From assembly GCA_020796225.1 (NCBI GenBank), contig CM036759.1, forward strand, positions 62,652,590 through 62,716,589: a stretch of 64,000 nt of DNA, given 5' to 3'. Positions 63,201-64,000 of this stretch are shown here, piece after piece. The position numbers were made by a program, and so were the translations under genes. This stretch comes from Arion vulgaris (lineage: Eukaryota; Mollusca; Gastropoda; Stylommatophora; Arionidae). The notes below the pieces were generated by a model. It was given only the letters and a program-made list of their open reading frames with translations, searched no databases and was not told the origin of the DNA. The first letter of the stretch is position 1. Every line of letters begins with the position of its first letter.

Positions 63201-63673
63201 GATGAGGATGAGTAATAGTCTATACTGGGAAGAAGCCGGCTGACACTAACATCCAGTGCGTACCACAAACTGCGCAGTCAGCCTCAAGTCTGTCAGGTTG
63301 TTCCCAACGCTTAGTTTTCAGGTCGACTTGGTGTTGCCATATTGAGAGAGATTAGATTAAGCGCAGGACAATAGATCGTCAACGAAGATTACCCCTGACT
63401 CCAACGTGTCCTTGGACAACAAATAAGATATATACGAAAGGATACCCCACCCACCCCCACCATCCCCGCCCTCCTCCCACCCTCCGTCCCTCTCCCAACA
63501 CACACACAATCATCACTCAACGATCCACCTGTTGTAGATGTTAACGTGCGTTGTCTGTTATACGATGACGACACCATTCATGCTCCAACCAGATAATTGT
63601 TGGAGAAAAGATGTCCCAGGGGCGTATATGTCCTCACCACTTACTCGTTGAGTCTAACTATATATGTACTCAC
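63201..63673. other. Intron, nothing recognised
   Basis: A C-rich stretch (CCCACCCACCCCCACC) lies near 63,447-63,480. A partial duplication around TACTCACC..CTTGTTGAGTCTAAC is seen close to the exon donor at about 63,630-63,695. No coding or mobile sequence was recognised. Confidence 0.5.
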
Positions 63674-63878
63674 CCCTTGCTTGTTGAGTCTAACCATATC
63701 CAGCTGGTTATTGTAAAAGCGACGTTTCCACTAGCATCCAGTCTTGGGGACAGTGCTGGCAGAAGGTAGCAGTTGGTGCCCGCACGAGTTATAAAGGTCG
63801 AGAACTCACCGCTAGGAGTACCAGGTCGAACGTTGACGGTGTCTGCTAACACGCAGTCTCCTCTCCCTGGACTGTTGG
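63674..63878 (-). CDS. USH2A: Usherin exon: first LamG-like exon in window
   Basis: The exon reads ANSPGRGDCVLADTVNVRPG, TPSGEFSTFITRAGTNCYLL, PALSPRLDASGNVAFTITSW, IWLDSTSK. It holds the start of the LamG-like domain, with the SP-L and ITSWIWLD strands aligned to the ASFTLAVWLKP region of vertebrate usherin. The acceptor is TTTACAG and the donor AAGGG|GTGAGT. It enters in phase 1 and ends in phase 2. No signal peptide is present, so at least one more 5' exon lies beyond the right edge. Confidence 0.9.
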
Positions 63879-63899
63879 CTGTAAACAAAATGTGATTGT

Positions 63900-64000
63900 A
63901 TAACTGTCAGACTTGTTATGCTAGTTACACAAATGTAATATTACAATTATATCTGTCAGACTTGTTATGCTAGTTACATAAATGTAATATTACAATTATA
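63900..64000. repeat. About 48-bp repeat, two copies, cut by window edge
   Basis: TCTGTCAGACTTGTTATGCT + AGTTACA-AAATGTAATATTAC appears twice. It starts about 25 bp upstream of an exon acceptor and probably continues beyond the edge. Confidence 0.9.

Larger units (their letters stand above)
397..63878 (-). other. USH2A: Usherin gene, N-terminal part (17 exons, both ends outside window)
   Basis: The gene-level span joins all the exons listed separately. Usherin is a very large extracellular protein of basement membranes and of stereocilia ankle links and photoreceptor periciliary membranes in vertebrates; its role in invertebrates is not established from this sequence. Module order read here is LamG-like, laminin N-terminal, ten laminin EGF modules, then FN3, which is diagnostic of usherin rather than of laminin chains, netrin or crumbs. 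With one copy of the amplified exon the window encodes about 1,048 codons. Every intron is GT-AG and exon phases match throughout, so no exon appears to be missing between the ends. The signal peptide, the later FN3 array, the two LamG domains and the membrane anchor are not in the window. Confidence 0.93.

Overview
This window reads as animal nuclear DNA: AT-rich, intron-dense, with GT-AG introns, about a quarter of the length in tandem repeats by my reading, and dozens of broken non-LTR retrotransposon pieces and tRNA-derived SINEs. The retroelement tails and the SINE-like motifs (including one built around GTCGTAAGAGG-TGACTAA) resemble those I associate with mollusc genomes, so a lophotrochozoan, possibly a gastropod, is my best guess. 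That assignment is inference only.

One real gene spans the window on the minus strand, 5' end to the right: the N-terminal third of a usherin (USH2A) orthologue. Seventeen exons can be placed, all with GT-AG borders and mutually consistent phases. In gene order they encode a LamG-like domain (exons at 63.7, 53.8, 48.2 and 41.1 kb), the laminin N-terminal domain (38.6, 36.5 and 32.1 kb), exactly ten laminin-type EGF modules (30.2 kb down to 5.4 kb) and the first fibronectin type III domain (1.5 and 0.4 kb). This is the same module order and number as vertebrate usherin. The signal-peptide exon lies beyond the right edge, and the rest of the FN3 and LamG region lies beyond the left edge.

Three things set this gene copy apart. 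The exon that opens EGF module 1 has been tandemly amplified about ten times together with its own 3' splice site (72-bp period, in frame). Two EGF exons, near 9.9 and 5.5 kb, each carry an apparent frameshift, which may be assembly indels, a null allele or pseudogenisation. Many introns hold minisatellites that begin within about 100 bp of a 3' splice site.

The introns are filled with: fragments of reverse transcriptase C-termini and RNase H domains, most broken, with one complete RNase H reading frame at 42.7-43.4 kb; at least five tRNA-like SINE families; two TTAA-flanked piggyBac-like elements and one TA-flanked mariner-like MITE; and more than twenty minisatellite blocks. The most original observation is that several minisatellites are internal segments of SINEs amplified in place. 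One SINE at 41.5-42.7 kb and another at 55.0-56.2 kb each contain two unrelated arrays, and a third family has its Pol III A-box region amplified at 48.9 kb. No other protein-coding gene, structural RNA gene or CRISPR array was recognised.
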